A stretch of 13,005 bases of DNA from DASRLE01 sp964558455 (GCA_964558455.1 CAZLEE010000123.1:1-13005); one strand, 5' to 3'; positions 1-7,985 are shown, counted from the first letter of the stretch. Numbers and translations: made by a program. The notes: generated by a model from the letters alone, not told the origin.

Positions 1-454
1 CCTTGCGCTCGGCCACCCACGCCACCGATTCCACCCGCAACGGATGGATGGCAAACACCGCCGCCACAAACGCGCAGCGCCAGGTTGCCCCCGTCATCCG
101 GCGCAGAACGAGGAAAAGCGCGATCACGGTCGCCGCGTGAAGCAGGACGTTGGTCAGGTGATGTCCGCCGGGATGGAGTCCATATATTTGACAATCCAGC
201 ATGTGGGAAAGCCAGGTCAGCGGATGCCAGTTTTCGGCGTGAACTCCCCCGGCCCAAACCAGCCCTTGACCAGTCAACCCTTGGGCCACCACCGGATTCC
301 CATAAACATAATCATTGTCGTCAAAATTGATGAACTCGTGGTTCAGGGTCTGGCCGAATACGGCGAAAGTAATCGCGGCCAACGCCAGACAAATCCCCCA
401 ACTCCGTCCGCAGAGGATTTTGGGCTTGGGATGTTCGTATGTTGGAGCGGCCAT
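1..454 (-). CDS. TMTC-like GT-C membrane protein, 5' part only (runs off left edge)
   Basis: This is the N-terminal 151 codons of a second copy of the gene at 479-2839; the rest lies beyond the left edge. The start ATG (complement of 452-454) matches the start of the other copy, and the frame stays open to base 1. A first membrane helix covers about residues 20-38. It is followed by a loop carrying the acidic pair D45/D46, then a Trp/His-rich loop (NWHPLTWLSHMLD, residues 75-87) and the HPLRVESVAWVAERK motif at 137-151. These are hallmarks of TMTC/GT39-type glycosyltransferases, which take sugar from a polyprenyl-phosphate carrier outside the membrane. Against the neighbouring copy there are eight amino-acid changes, all in residues 17-52 (Q17R, W20G, A36T, I38N, V42I, D47N, N48D, E52G), and none from 53 to 151. 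It starts 24 bases after the stop of its twin, so cotranscription is likely. Whether the TPR half survives cannot be seen here. Confidence 0.85.
   Translation of the reverse strand, partial: MAAPTYEHPKPKILCGRSWGICLALAAITFAVFGQTLNHEFINFDDNDYVYGNPVVAQGLTGQGLVWAGGVHAENWHPLTWLSHMLDCQIYGLHPGGHHLTNVLLHAATVIALFLVLRRMTGATWRCAFVAAVFAIHPLRVESVAWVAERK
1..454. repeat. Direct repeat, left copy (matches 2386-2839)
   Basis: Bases 1-454 align without gaps to 2386-2839, a constant offset of 2385. Bases 1-299 are identical to 2386-2684. The remaining 155 carry 12 substitutions, at 300, 313, 316, 323, 331, 342, 349, 359, 382, 397, 405 and 440. Both copies are the 5' end of a TMTC-like gene, and similarity drops just beyond the start codon. 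The identical block reaches the window edge, so its full length is unknown. Confidence 0.95.
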
Positions 455-478
455 TTGCGGCAAGATGGGGGATATTGA

Positions 479-2839
479 TTATTGATGCAAGGGAAGTCCC
501 GCCTGGTAGCGCTTAAGTTCACCGGCAAAACGCGCGGCAAGGCTTTCCTGTCCGGCGGCGCGGGCCGCGTCAATGGCCTGTTGCGCGGTTTGCACCGCTT
601 CCGGGAACTGTCCGGTTTCGGCCAGGGCGGCGGCAAGAGTATGAAGCATCAGCGGATTTTTTCCGGCCGCCGACCCATTGGCCTGGCGCGCCAACTGGAG
701 CGCCATTTTGCCGTCCCGCAACGAAGCTTGCGGGGCGGTGGCGAGAAGCCATGCGAGATTGCTTTGCGCGCCCGGATCGTCGGGACTCAGTTGATAAGCG
801 CGTTGCAAATGTTGCAAGGCTCCCGCGAAATCCCCCTTTTGCAACAAGGCGCCGCCCAGGCTGCTGTGGGCCTGCCAATAGTCGGGCGCGATTTGCAAAG
901 CGCGCCGCAAAAACGGGATCGCCTCATCCACCCGCCCCCGCTGCAAGAGGGCGCTGGCGAGATTGTTAAGCGCCCGCGGATGGCTGGGATTGAGTTGCAG
1001 CGTGATGCGGAATTGGGCAAGGGCGTCGTCCACCCTGCCCTTTTGCAGGAGGGAATTGCCGAGATAAAGATGGGCATCGGCGGCGGCAGGATTGATCTGA
1101 ATCGATTTCTGCAAATGGTCAATCGCGTTGTCCCACTCGCCCTTTTGCGAAAGGGCCACGCCCAGATCGAACTGCGCCGCAGCCAATTCCAGCTTGCTCC
1201 GCAACGCCTTTTCGAGATGCTTTATCGCCTGATCGACCTCGCCCTTTTGCAGGAAAATATCGCCCAAACTGTAATCAGCCTCGGCGTAACCCGGATCGAT
1301 TAGCAGGGTTTTTTCGTTTTCGGCCACGGCCTCGTCCACCTTGCCCGCTTGAAAAAACGCGTCGCCGAGATTGTGGTGCGCGGTGGCGTAGTTGGGCTTT
1401 ATTAGCAACGCTTTTTGAAACTGGACGATGGCTTCGTCCGCCTTGCCTTGTCGCAAGAGTACGCTGCCGAGATTGTTGCGGACATTGGGATAATCCGGCT
1501 CGAGCCGCGCCGCCTCCTGGTAGCAGGCGCCGGCGCTGTCCAACCGTCCGTTCCGCATATAGAAGGTGCCCAAATTGTAATAGGCCAGTTCATTGTCCGC
1601 CGTGCAGGCAATGGTGTGCCGCCAGAGGGTTTCGCTATTTTGCCAATAAACGGTTTGCGTCCAGGCGCAGAGCATCAGATTGCCGATCAGCCCCGCGCCG
1701 AACACGGCGGGGATGGCCGGATTGACGCGCCATTTGGCGCACCACTCCGCCGCCATCCAGCTTATTGCCAGATAGAGACCGATCTGCGGCAGGTAGGTGT
1801 AACGATCCGCATGGGCCTGGTTTCCCACCTGCACGATTCCCACCACCGGCAGCAACATCACCAGATACCAAAGCCATCCCGTCAGCAGCCAGGGCGACGC
1901 CGACCGGGCCTTCCAAACAATGGCGGAAAGCACAACCAACAAAATTACCGCCCCGGCCGCTTCCGCCCCCGGTATTCCATGGGCCGGGAACGGATAAAGC
2001 ACCGCCAAATTGGCCGGCCAGACCATCTGCCGGAGATAAATCACGCCCGCCGCCGCCACATTCTCCAGGCGCGCCGGCAACGAATACGAGCCGCCTGAAC
2101 GAATAACGCCGTGCTGCGCCCAAAGGGTTGCGGCGCATGAAATGGCGGAAAGCGCAAACAGGGGCAGTTTTTCCAGCAGCAATTTCCCGGTCGATTCCTT
2201 GCGCTGCAACGGCCAGCGATCCAGCAACAGAAGCACCACCGGCAGCGTGACCAGCATCGGCTTGCACATCAACCCCAGCGCAAACAGAAGCGCGACCAGC
2301 CCATAACGCCCCGCCGACCTTGGCCCGCGCGCGTAACGGACATACGCCCCGATGGTCAGCATGAAAAACAGCCCGCTCAACACGTCCTTGCGCTCGGCCA
2401 CCCACGCCACCGATTCCACCCGCAACGGATGGATGGCAAACACCGCCGCCACAAACGCGCAGCGCCAGGTTGCCCCCGTCATCCGGCGCAGAACGAGGAA
2501 AAGCGCGATCACGGTCGCCGCGTGAAGCAGGACGTTGGTCAGGTGATGTCCGCCGGGATGGAGTCCATATATTTGACAATCCAGCATGTGGGAAAGCCAG
2601 GTCAGCGGATGCCAGTTTTCGGCGTGAACTCCCCCGGCCCAAACCAGCCCTTGACCAGTCAACCCTTGGGCCACCACCGGATTCTCATAAACATAATTAT
2701 CGTCGTCGAAATTGACGAACTCGTGGATCAGGGCCTGGCCGAACACGGCGAAAGTAATCGCGGCCAGCGCCAGACAAATCCACCAACTCTGTCCGCAGAG
2801 GATTTTGGGCTTGGGATGTTCGTAAGTTGGAGCGGCCAT
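479..2839 (-). CDS. TMTC-like protein: GT-C glycosyltransferase-type membrane domain plus eight TPRs
   Basis: The product has 786 residues. Residues 20 to about 398 form a polytopic membrane domain of the TMTC/GT39 (GT-C) type. Visible motifs are the acidic first loop NFDDDNYVYENP (43-54, D45/D46), NWHPLTWLSHMLD (75-87), AIHPLRVESVAWVAERKD (135-152) and QAHADRYTYLP (341-351). Enzymes of this fold move sugars from dolichyl- or polyprenyl-phosphate to acceptors on the outer face of the membrane. Residues 416-687 are eight consecutive 34-residue tetratricopeptide repeats, for example EAIVQFQKALLIKPNY. They end in a TPR-like tail (688-786) shared with the gene at 2870-5002, including ATAPQASLRDG, LHTLAAALAETGQF and the final GLPLH. 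TPRs should lie outside the cytoplasm and bind acceptor or partner proteins. No Shine-Dalgarno-like sequence precedes the ATG; the stretch CCATCTT about 10 bases upstream is also found before the second copy. It lies 30 bases from the upstream gene's stop. Transferase activity is inferred from family resemblance; sugar and acceptor are unknown. Confidence 0.85.
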   Translation of the reverse strand: MAAPTYEHPKPKILCGQSWWICLALAAITFAVFGQALIHEFVNFDDDNYVYENPVVAQGLTGQGLVWAGGVHAENWHPLTWLSHMLDCQIYGLHPGGHHLTNVLLHAATVIALFLVLRRMTGATWRCAFVAAVFAIHPLRVESVAWVAERKDVLSGLFFMLTIGAYVRYARGPRSAGRYGLVALLFALGLMCKPMLVTLPVVLLLLDRWPLQRKESTGKLLLEKLPLFALSAISCAATLWAQHGVIRSGGSYSLPARLENVAAAGVIYLRQMVWPANLAVLYPFPAHGIPGAEAAGAVILLVVLSAIVWKARSASPWLLTGWLWYLVMLLPVVGIVQVGNQAHADRYTYLPQIGLYLAISWMAAEWCAKWRVNPAIPAVFGAGLIGNLMLCAWTQTVYWQNSETLWRHTIACTADNELAYYNLGTFYMRNGRLDSAGACYQEAARLEPDYPNVRNNLGSVLLRQGKADEAIVQFQKALLIKPNYATAHHNLGDAFFQAGKVDEAVAENEKTLLIDPGYAEADYSLGDIFLQKGEVDQAIKHLEKALRSKLELAAAQFDLGVALSQKGEWDNAIDHLQKSIQINPAAADAHLYLGNSLLQKGRVDDALAQFRITLQLNPSHPRALNNLASALLQRGRVDEAIPFLRRALQIAPDYWQAHSSLGGALLQKGDFAGALQHLQRAYQLSPDDPGAQSNLAWLLATAPQASLRDGKMALQLARQANGSAAGKNPLMLHTLAAALAETGQFPEAVQTAQQAIDAARAAGQESLAARFAGELKRYQAGLPLHQ
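779..1594 (-). repeat. 102-base tandem repeat array encoding eight TPRs
   Basis: This stretch of the 786-codon gene consists of eight units of 102 bases, each encoding one 34-residue TPR. At DNA level the periodicity shows on the plus strand as recurring variants of a CCCTTTTGC-purine-rich block about every 102 bases (near 833, 936, 1038, 1140, 1242, 1344 and 1446). The units are diverged in sequence but contain no insertions or deletions between them. The exact phase of the unit boundary is a choice. Confidence 0.8.
2386..2839. repeat. Direct repeat, right copy (matches 1-454)
   Basis: This is the partner of the left-edge copy. It is exactly identical over 2386-2684 and about 92% identical over 2685-2839. 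It lies within the 5' end of the complete 786-codon gene. The copies point the same way, so this is a tandem gene duplication rather than an inverted repeat. No terminal inverted repeats or transposase accompany it. Confidence 0.95.
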
Positions 2840-2869
2840 TTTGTGAAAGATGGTTTTTATGACGACCGC

Positions 2870-5002
2870 CTAATGCAACGGAAGCCGCCCTTCGTATCTT
2901 TTTAATTCCTCATTCAAATGAGCCACGGCGTCTTGTTGCCCGGCCGCCTGAGCCAATGCGATTGCCTGCCGGACGGTGCGCGCAGCTTCGTCAAATTGGC
3001 CGGTCTCGGCATAGGCAGCCGCCAGGGTATGAAGAAAAAACGGATTTTGGCTCCCGGTTGATTCATTGGCCTTTTGCGCCAGGTTCAAGGCCCGCCTGCC
3101 ATCCCGCAACGAGGCTTGCGAAGATGTGGCCAGGATCCAGGCGATGTTATTCTCCAGCGCGGGATCGTTCGTTTTAATATCGAGCGCGGTCTGGTATTGG
3201 GAGAGCGCGTCGTCCTGCCGCCCCTGCCGGAAGAAGGCGATGCCGAGATTCTGGTGCGCGTCGGCATAGGCCGGTTTGGTTCTCACGGCGGATTCGTAAT
3301 GGGCGATGGCGTCGTCAATTTTGCCCTGACGATAAAGACAGGCGCCAAGGCCGTTATGCGCCTCCGGGAAATCGGGGCTGATTTCCAGCGCCTTTTGGTA
3401 TTGCAGCATCGCCTCGTCCATCCGCCCCATGTGAACAAAATTATTGCCCAGATTATTGTGCGCCTCCGCGTTGTCCGGTTCGATTTCCAATACTTTTTGG
3501 TATTGCGCCATGGCCTCATTCATGCGGCCCGTTTGAAGAAAACTATTGCCAAGATTCAAGCGGGTTTGGACATCTTGCGGATCAATCGCCAGCGCTTTTT
3601 CATATTCGGAGACGGCCTCGTCGGTCCTGCCTTGCCTGGAAAGGGCCAGCCCCAGATTCCGGCGCGCCTCCATGTTGTCCGATTTGATGGCCAGCGATTT
3701 TTGAAACTGCGCAATCGCCTCATCCATTTGACCGCGCCGCGCAGAATCGGCGCCGAGGTCCGCCCAAGCCAGCCAACATTGCGGATTCCGCCGGAGGGTC
3801 GTTTGCCAGAGTGTTTCTGAATTGGCATACATTTTACACTGTTCCCAAGTCAATGCGCCCAGTGTCAGGAGAAGCAGCGCCGCCCACACCGGACGGCGGA
3901 TAGAGGCGCCCGCCAGGGCAATCGGCGCAATCATGGCAAAGTATTCCCAATGATCCGCCACCAGCGAGTAGCGCATAAAATAGACGTTCAGAAATCCGAG
4001 AATAGGCAGGAGCATCACCACAAAATAGGCCAGCCCGAAAAACAAGTCTTTCCCCCAACCGCGCCAAAAACGCCAGCACGCGCCAAACGCGGCCGCCAAT
4101 AAAAAGAGCGGGATGAAGTCCAAAAAAACAGGCGAGCCGATACGCCAACGCGGATAAACAAAGGCGAGGTTCAACGGGAGAACCGCCTTGTAAAGATAAA
4201 ACCACACCGCCCCGCCCGCGACAGCCAACCGCGACCCAAAACCGTCGGTCCGGATGATATCGTGCCCGATGGCGCGGTGATCATGAAACCACACCGTCAC
4301 CGAACACATGACGGCGGCCATCAGGAAGAACGGAAGGACTTGCCGAAAATCCTTCCAACCCAACTTCCCATGCCGCCACCAATGAATGAGCAGCAAAACC
4401 ACCGGCAAGGGAGCCGCCGCCGTTTTGCTGAATAGCGCCAGCGCGAATCCGCCCAACGCCATCCCATAGAAACGCCGTTCGCCCGTATCCGTCCAGTTTA
4501 GCCAAAACAGAAGTGTGCCCAGGTAAAAGAGCATCGACAGAGTGTTTTTATCCTCGGATATCCACGCCACCGATTCCACGTTGACGGGATGCAAGGCGAA
4601 GATGGCGGCAGCCAGGGCCGCCCCGGGGATTTTCAATTTTTGGAGCACGCGCCAAAGCAAAATCGCGCTGCACACATGCAGCAGGACATTGACCAGGTGG
4701 TAGCCCAGCGGATTATTCCCCCAGAATTGCCATTCCAGCCACAACAGGCTGGCATTCATCGGATAATAATCCTGCAAGGATGTCGCGAACCAGATACGGC
4801 CCAATGCCCCGGCGCCTCGGAAGTCGAGGCTTTTGATCAGGGGATTATCCGTCAAAAATTCGTCATCATTCCAGATGAACCCGGCATGCCAGACCGGTTG
4901 ATACGCGATCATGGTCAAAACCAGGATAAACAATCCGAACAACCAGACTGTGCGCAACGGAACAAGCGCTTTCCCATCGGCCCCATTCAAATCAATTTTC
5001 AT
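2870..5002 (-). CDS. TMTC-like protein: GT-C-type membrane domain plus six TPRs
   Basis: The product has 710 residues and is a more distant paralogue of the two genes downstream. After a short polar N-terminus, residues 18 to about 390 form a polytopic membrane domain. The GT-C/TMTC landmarks are an acidic loop FIWNDDEFLTDNP (42-54, D46/D47), FALHPVNVESVAWISEDKN (135-153) and the late loop SLVADHWEYF (346-355), which matches HADRYTYLP of the sister protein. Residues 409-612 are six uninterrupted 34-residue TPRs (for example AMAQYQKVLEIEPDN). The tail at 613-710 shares LATSSQASLRDG, LHTLAAAYAETGQF and the terminal RLPLH with the paralogue. The role is probably transfer of a sugar from a polyprenyl-phosphate carrier to an extracytoplasmic acceptor, with the TPRs as docking platform; this is family-based inference. 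It follows the fused MFS/spermidine-synthase-like gene by 46 bases and precedes the next TMTC-like gene by 30, consistent with an operon. No clear ribosome-binding site is seen upstream of the ATG. Confidence 0.85.
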   Translation of the reverse strand: MKIDLNGADGKALVPLRTVWLFGLFILVLTMIAYQPVWHAGFIWNDDEFLTDNPLIKSLDFRGAGALGRIWFATSLQDYYPMNASLLWLEWQFWGNNPLGYHLVNVLLHVCSAILLWRVLQKLKIPGAALAAAIFALHPVNVESVAWISEDKNTLSMLFYLGTLLFWLNWTDTGERRFYGMALGGFALALFSKTAAAPLPVVLLLIHWWRHGKLGWKDFRQVLPFFLMAAVMCSVTVWFHDHRAIGHDIIRTDGFGSRLAVAGGAVWFYLYKAVLPLNLAFVYPRWRIGSPVFLDFIPLFLLAAAFGACWRFWRGWGKDLFFGLAYFVVMLLPILGFLNVYFMRYSLVADHWEYFAMIAPIALAGASIRRPVWAALLLLTLGALTWEQCKMYANSETLWQTTLRRNPQCWLAWADLGADSARRGQMDEAIAQFQKSLAIKSDNMEARRNLGLALSRQGRTDEAVSEYEKALAIDPQDVQTRLNLGNSFLQTGRMNEAMAQYQKVLEIEPDNAEAHNNLGNNFVHMGRMDEAMLQYQKALEISPDFPEAHNGLGACLYRQGKIDDAIAHYESAVRTKPAYADAHQNLGIAFFRQGRQDDALSQYQTALDIKTNDPALENNIAWILATSSQASLRDGRRALNLAQKANESTGSQNPFFLHTLAAAYAETGQFDEAARTVRQAIALAQAAGQQDAVAHLNEELKRYEGRLPLH
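3167..3778 (-). repeat. 102-base tandem repeat array encoding six TPRs
   Basis: Six in-register 102-base units lie in the 710-codon gene, each encoding a 34-residue TPR with the usual pattern (NLG, G near position 16, DEA, Y/F, AL, P). On the plus strand a degenerate GCC-rich block recurs about every 102 bases near 3220, 3322, 3424, 3526, 3628 and 3730. The array has two units fewer than the one in the neighbouring paralogue. Confidence 0.8.
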
Positions 5003-5048
5003 GGCAGCAGGAGCATGGCGGCTGGTTATGAAAAGTCATCATTCCAGA

Positions 5049-7985
5049 TCATTTCCGCCTGATCGCGAATGGGTTCAAATCGTCCGGATGCAAAATGCCC
5101 TCGCGCAGCAATAGTCTGGACAGATAAAGGAGTTGATCCGAGTTCGGCTCCAGACGCAGGCCGCGCAGCAAAATCGCCCCCGCCCGGCTTGGAGTGGGCG
5201 TGCGCAAACTCGCCTGAACGGCCAGGTCCGCATAATAGGCGGGCGACCAGTCCAAATCTCCGGATCGATAGCCGGGCATTGAATCCAACGCGTTCTTTAT
5301 GCGGTCGATGGCAGCCTGGCTGGAGGGGTCGGATCGCAATTGATATTCGGCTGTCGCAAGTTCGCGGGCAAGGGTATTGGTCGCGGCACTGGGAGGAGTA
5401 TAAACGCCGAAACTTTTGTTTGTCCCCTGCAAACTGCACAACATGGCGTGGTTATTCATCGTGAGCGGTCTGACCGGCCCGCGCCCCATGTAATGGGCGT
5501 AACAAACGTGCAGATAATTGAGCATGTCGGCATTGGCGGAGCCTTGGCCGTTATCAAATATTGTTTTCAACGCCGGCGGATCCAGTTTGGCCAAGTCGTC
5601 ATTGTCCTTGTCCGTGGCCAGTTGCATCTGCCATGTCCGCTCGTCAAATCTCTGAAGGCGGAAAACGCCAATGCGGTGGAGGTAGAGGTAAAAGGCCCGG
5701 GGCGCCGCGTATTCAAGAATCGGATAATCATCCCTCTGCATCGGACCGGGGCCGGGGATGGCGAAGGCCGTCCGCTGCGAAGCCATGCGGCGCGCCAGAA
5801 TGGCTTCCGGACTTTCAAGGCCGATGGTGGCCAGGTTTTTACGCGCCCGCTCTATCTTGAAAGCTTGCGCAAAAACCTCCGTGCCGGACCGCCAGGGCGT
5901 GCCGGATCCCAATACGATCACGTCCCCTTCCCCTGCGTCCCAAATCTCCATTTCCGGGAATACCGACTCGAATGTCCGAAGAACCATGTCAATGGTTGGA
6001 TCATCCATTTCGTAAGTGTGAAACCATTGGACCATGATGCCGCCCGGCTTGAGCCGGTTGGCGGCCAACTGGTAAAACTCCCGGGTAAAAACGCTGGCCA
6101 CCCCGATCATCCATGGGTTGGACGGCTCGGAAATGATCACGTCGTACTGGCTGGAGCTGAGTTTTAATGCCGTGCGCGCATCCTCATCGTAAATCCGCGT
6201 GCGGCTGTTGGTCAGAACCCCGTTATTCCAAGGCGTGAACAATTGGGCCGCCCGGAGAACAGGCCCGCAATTCTCCGCCACAGTCAAATGTTCAATGGGA
6301 TAGTTCAAAACCGCCCCGGCGGTGATGCCGCTGCCCATGCCAAAACAAAAAACATCCTTGCTGTCAGGTTTCGCGATTAATGGCAGGTAGGCGAGCATGA
6401 GCTGGGTGGAACCGTCGCCGGTGGATGACGCGTCCACTTTGCCATTAACGCGCAAACTGCGTTCGTTGCTCCCTTTGACCTTTTCAACCGAGACGGTCGC
6501 ATCCGCCGCATCTTCGTAGAAGTCCAGATGCACCAAATTCTGCCGATCTCTGAGCGAGTCGTAGGAGAAGTTCATGTCGCTCATCCGGAACACGCCCGCG
6601 CTCAGTATGTAACGCCAGCCGTCCGCGTCGTGCGAGGAAGCGATCAACAGAAAAATGCCGACCGCCACGCCGGCCGCGATCACCAGCTTTTTGCGGCTGG
6701 CCAAAGAGATGACAACCGCCGCAACCACCAAAAGCCAGGCCAAGGTCGTGAACGACCCGCGCAAACCGATCTGCGGCATCAGCACAAAGCCGGTCAATAA
6801 AGACCCGCACACCGCCCCCACCGTGTTCCATGTCAGAAGGCGGCCTATGCGGTTTCCGAGCAGATCGGACGTCTCGGAGGCCGCGCGCATGCATAATGGC
6901 AGCACCGAGCCTAAAACGGCCGCAGGCAGGCCAAGGACGCAAATTGAAACCACCGCCACAAAGGTTTCAAAAAAACGGTAGCCCATCAGATTCCGGTTTA
7001 ATCCGCTCTGGGCGGTGAGATAAACGGAAACAAGATTCTCGATGTTGAACACCACCAGGCCAATGGTCAGCGCGCCGGTCATGAGTAGAATCGCGGCGGT
7101 GGCTTCTCCTCGAAACCGCTTGCGACTAGGCGAGGCAATCAGCGCGCTTCCAACGCTTATCCCCAAAATAAACGCCACGAGCACAATCGCGAATACCTGC
7201 AAGGATGCCCCGAAAATAAGACACAAACAGCGCGACGCCAACACTTCCAACCCCATCGACACCGCCCCGGTGATCGCCACCATCACGCAAGCCCGGTGAA
7301 AGGCCACGAGGCCGGGTCCGGGCGCCCCCGTCGTCGATTCAAGTTCCGCCGCAGCCGGTTTGTCTTTTGCCGCCTTTCCTGATTGGGAGCTTCCAAGAAC
7401 AATGGCTGTCACCCCCACGGCCAGATTGACCAAGGCGCTCCAGTTCATGGTGGTTCGCAGACCCAGCCATTCCACCAGCCAAAATCCAGTCAGCCCCGCC
7501 CCACAAACCGCGCCGAAACTGTTCACGGAATAAAACCGCGCCGACCTCCGCCCCGCGTCCGGCATGGTCCGTTGCAGCCAGGCGGCCAGAATGGGAAGCG
7601 TGCCGCCCATCAAAATCGTGGGTCCCAGCAACAGGCCCATGGCTAAGAAGCCCTTGAGCAGCAGCAGCGCCCCGGATTGATTCAGAAGATGAGAGCCAGC
7701 GGCGGTAAACACGCTGTCCGTCGCCCCGTAGAGAAGGGAAAAGAGCAATGCGTAAACCCCGATCGTGATCTCAATGCAACCGTAAATTGCCAACGGATTC
7801 CGGGCCTGGTCCGCCTTGCGTCCGAATAACTTGTTGCCCAAAGCCAGTCCTCCCATGAATACGGCAAGCACCACGGTTTGCGCTTGAATCGTGCTGCCAA
7901 AAAGCAACGCCATGTATTTCGACCAAATTACTTCGTAAACCAGGGCGGTCGCGCCGGAGCAGAAGAACAAGATTAGGATGGGCAT
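5049..7985 (-). CDS. Fused MFS-like membrane protein / spermidine-synthase-like SAM-fold protein
   Basis: The product has 978 residues. Residues 1 to about 450 are polytopic and internally duplicated: 14-58 resembles 244-290 and 119-178 resembles 352-411, with TVVLAVFMGGLALG matching a similar second-half segment. A SAM-binding Rossmann domain resembling spermidine synthases follows at about 485-695. It has a substrate-gate-like stretch VNGKVDASSTGDGSTQ (513-528), glycine motif GMGSGITAG (549-557), acidic residue E571, IYDEDAR (598-604) and YDVIISEPSNPW (614-625). The catalytic Asp pair of true aminopropyltransferases (VDSTDP) is replaced by E620 and N623, so polyamine synthesis is doubtful. 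EYAAPRAFY (758-766) closes the conserved part. Residues about 780-978 form an extra helical, TPR-like C-terminus not needed for the fold. Related membrane-fused SpeE-like proteins are common in Verrucomicrobiota and Planctomycetota; their substrate is not established. The ATG lies just before the first helix, without a clear Shine-Dalgarno. It is the first gene of the putative minus-strand operon. Confidence 0.85.
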   Translation of the reverse strand: MPILILFFCSGATALVYEVIWSKYMALLFGSTIQAQTVVLAVFMGGLALGNKLFGRKADQARNPLAIYGCIEITIGVYALLFSLLYGATDSVFTAAGSHLLNQSGALLLLKGFLAMGLLLGPTILMGGTLPILAAWLQRTMPDAGRRSARFYSVNSFGAVCGAGLTGFWLVEWLGLRTTMNWSALVNLAVGVTAIVLGSSQSGKAAKDKPAAAELESTTGAPGPGLVAFHRACVMVAITGAVSMGLEVLASRCLCLIFGASLQVFAIVLVAFILGISVGSALIASPSRKRFRGEATAAILLMTGALTIGLVVFNIENLVSVYLTAQSGLNRNLMGYRFFETFVAVVSICVLGLPAAVLGSVLPLCMRAASETSDLLGNRIGRLLTWNTVGAVCGSLLTGFVLMPQIGLRGSFTTLAWLLVVAAVVISLASRKKLVIAAGVAVGIFLLIASSHDADGWRYILSAGVFRMSDMNFSYDSLRDRQNLVHLDFYEDAADATVSVEKVKGSNERSLRVNGKVDASSTGDGSTQLMLAYLPLIAKPDSKDVFCFGMGSGITAGAVLNYPIEHLTVAENCGPVLRAAQLFTPWNNGVLTNSRTRIYDEDARTALKLSSSQYDVIISEPSNPWMIGVASVFTREFYQLAANRLKPGGIMVQWFHTYEMDDPTIDMVLRTFESVFPEMEIWDAGEGDVIVLGSGTPWRSGTEVFAQAFKIERARKNLATIGLESPEAILARRMASQRTAFAIPGPGPMQRDDYPILEYAAPRAFYLYLHRIGVFRLQRFDERTWQMQLATDKDNDDLAKLDPPALKTIFDNGQGSANADMLNYLHVCYAHYMGRGPVRPLTMNNHAMLCSLQGTNKSFGVYTPPSAATNTLARELATAEYQLRSDPSSQAAIDRIKNALDSMPGYRSGDLDWSPAYYADLAVQASLRTPTPSRAGAILLRGLRLEPNSDQLLYLSRLLLREGILHPDDLNPFAIRRK

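Noticed and set aside
44..478. Duplicated plus-strand frames at 44-478 and 2429-2905 with near-identical products
   Set aside because: The similarity is explained by the direct repeat of the TMTC-like 5' end on the other strand. These are not two copies of a small gene.
482..1303. Long plus-strand open frame (273 codons) opposite the TPR region of the 786-codon gene
   Set aside because: It is the antisense shadow of the TPR array. Its product is periodic because the array is, and it has no recognisable domain or ribosome-binding site.
779..1594. Regular about 102-base spacing of similar blocks as a CRISPR-like array
   Set aside because: The units are degenerate, lie in frame inside a coding region, and encode standard 34-residue TPRs.
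1635..2642. Minus-strand 335-codon open frame inside the TMTC-like gene
   Set aside because: It is another frame of a well-supported coding region. The Gly/Arg-rich product is typical of frame-shifted GC-rich sequence.
1..2839. Repeat pair as a mobile element
   Set aside because: No transposase, terminal inverted repeats or target-site duplication are seen. The repeat unit is a gene with its short intergenic spacer.
3074..3820. Plus-strand 248-codon frame opposite the second TPR array
   Set aside because: It is an antisense shadow with the same 102-base periodicity and no independent coding evidence.
5340..6167. Plus-strand 275-codon frame opposite the SAM-fold region
   Set aside because: It lies antisense to conserved SAM-fold motifs of the real gene and its product has no recognisable motif.
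5049..7985. Annotation as a genuine spermidine synthase (speE)
   Set aside because: The catalytic Asp pair is replaced by Glu and Asn, and the protein is about three times the usual length with a large membrane domain.
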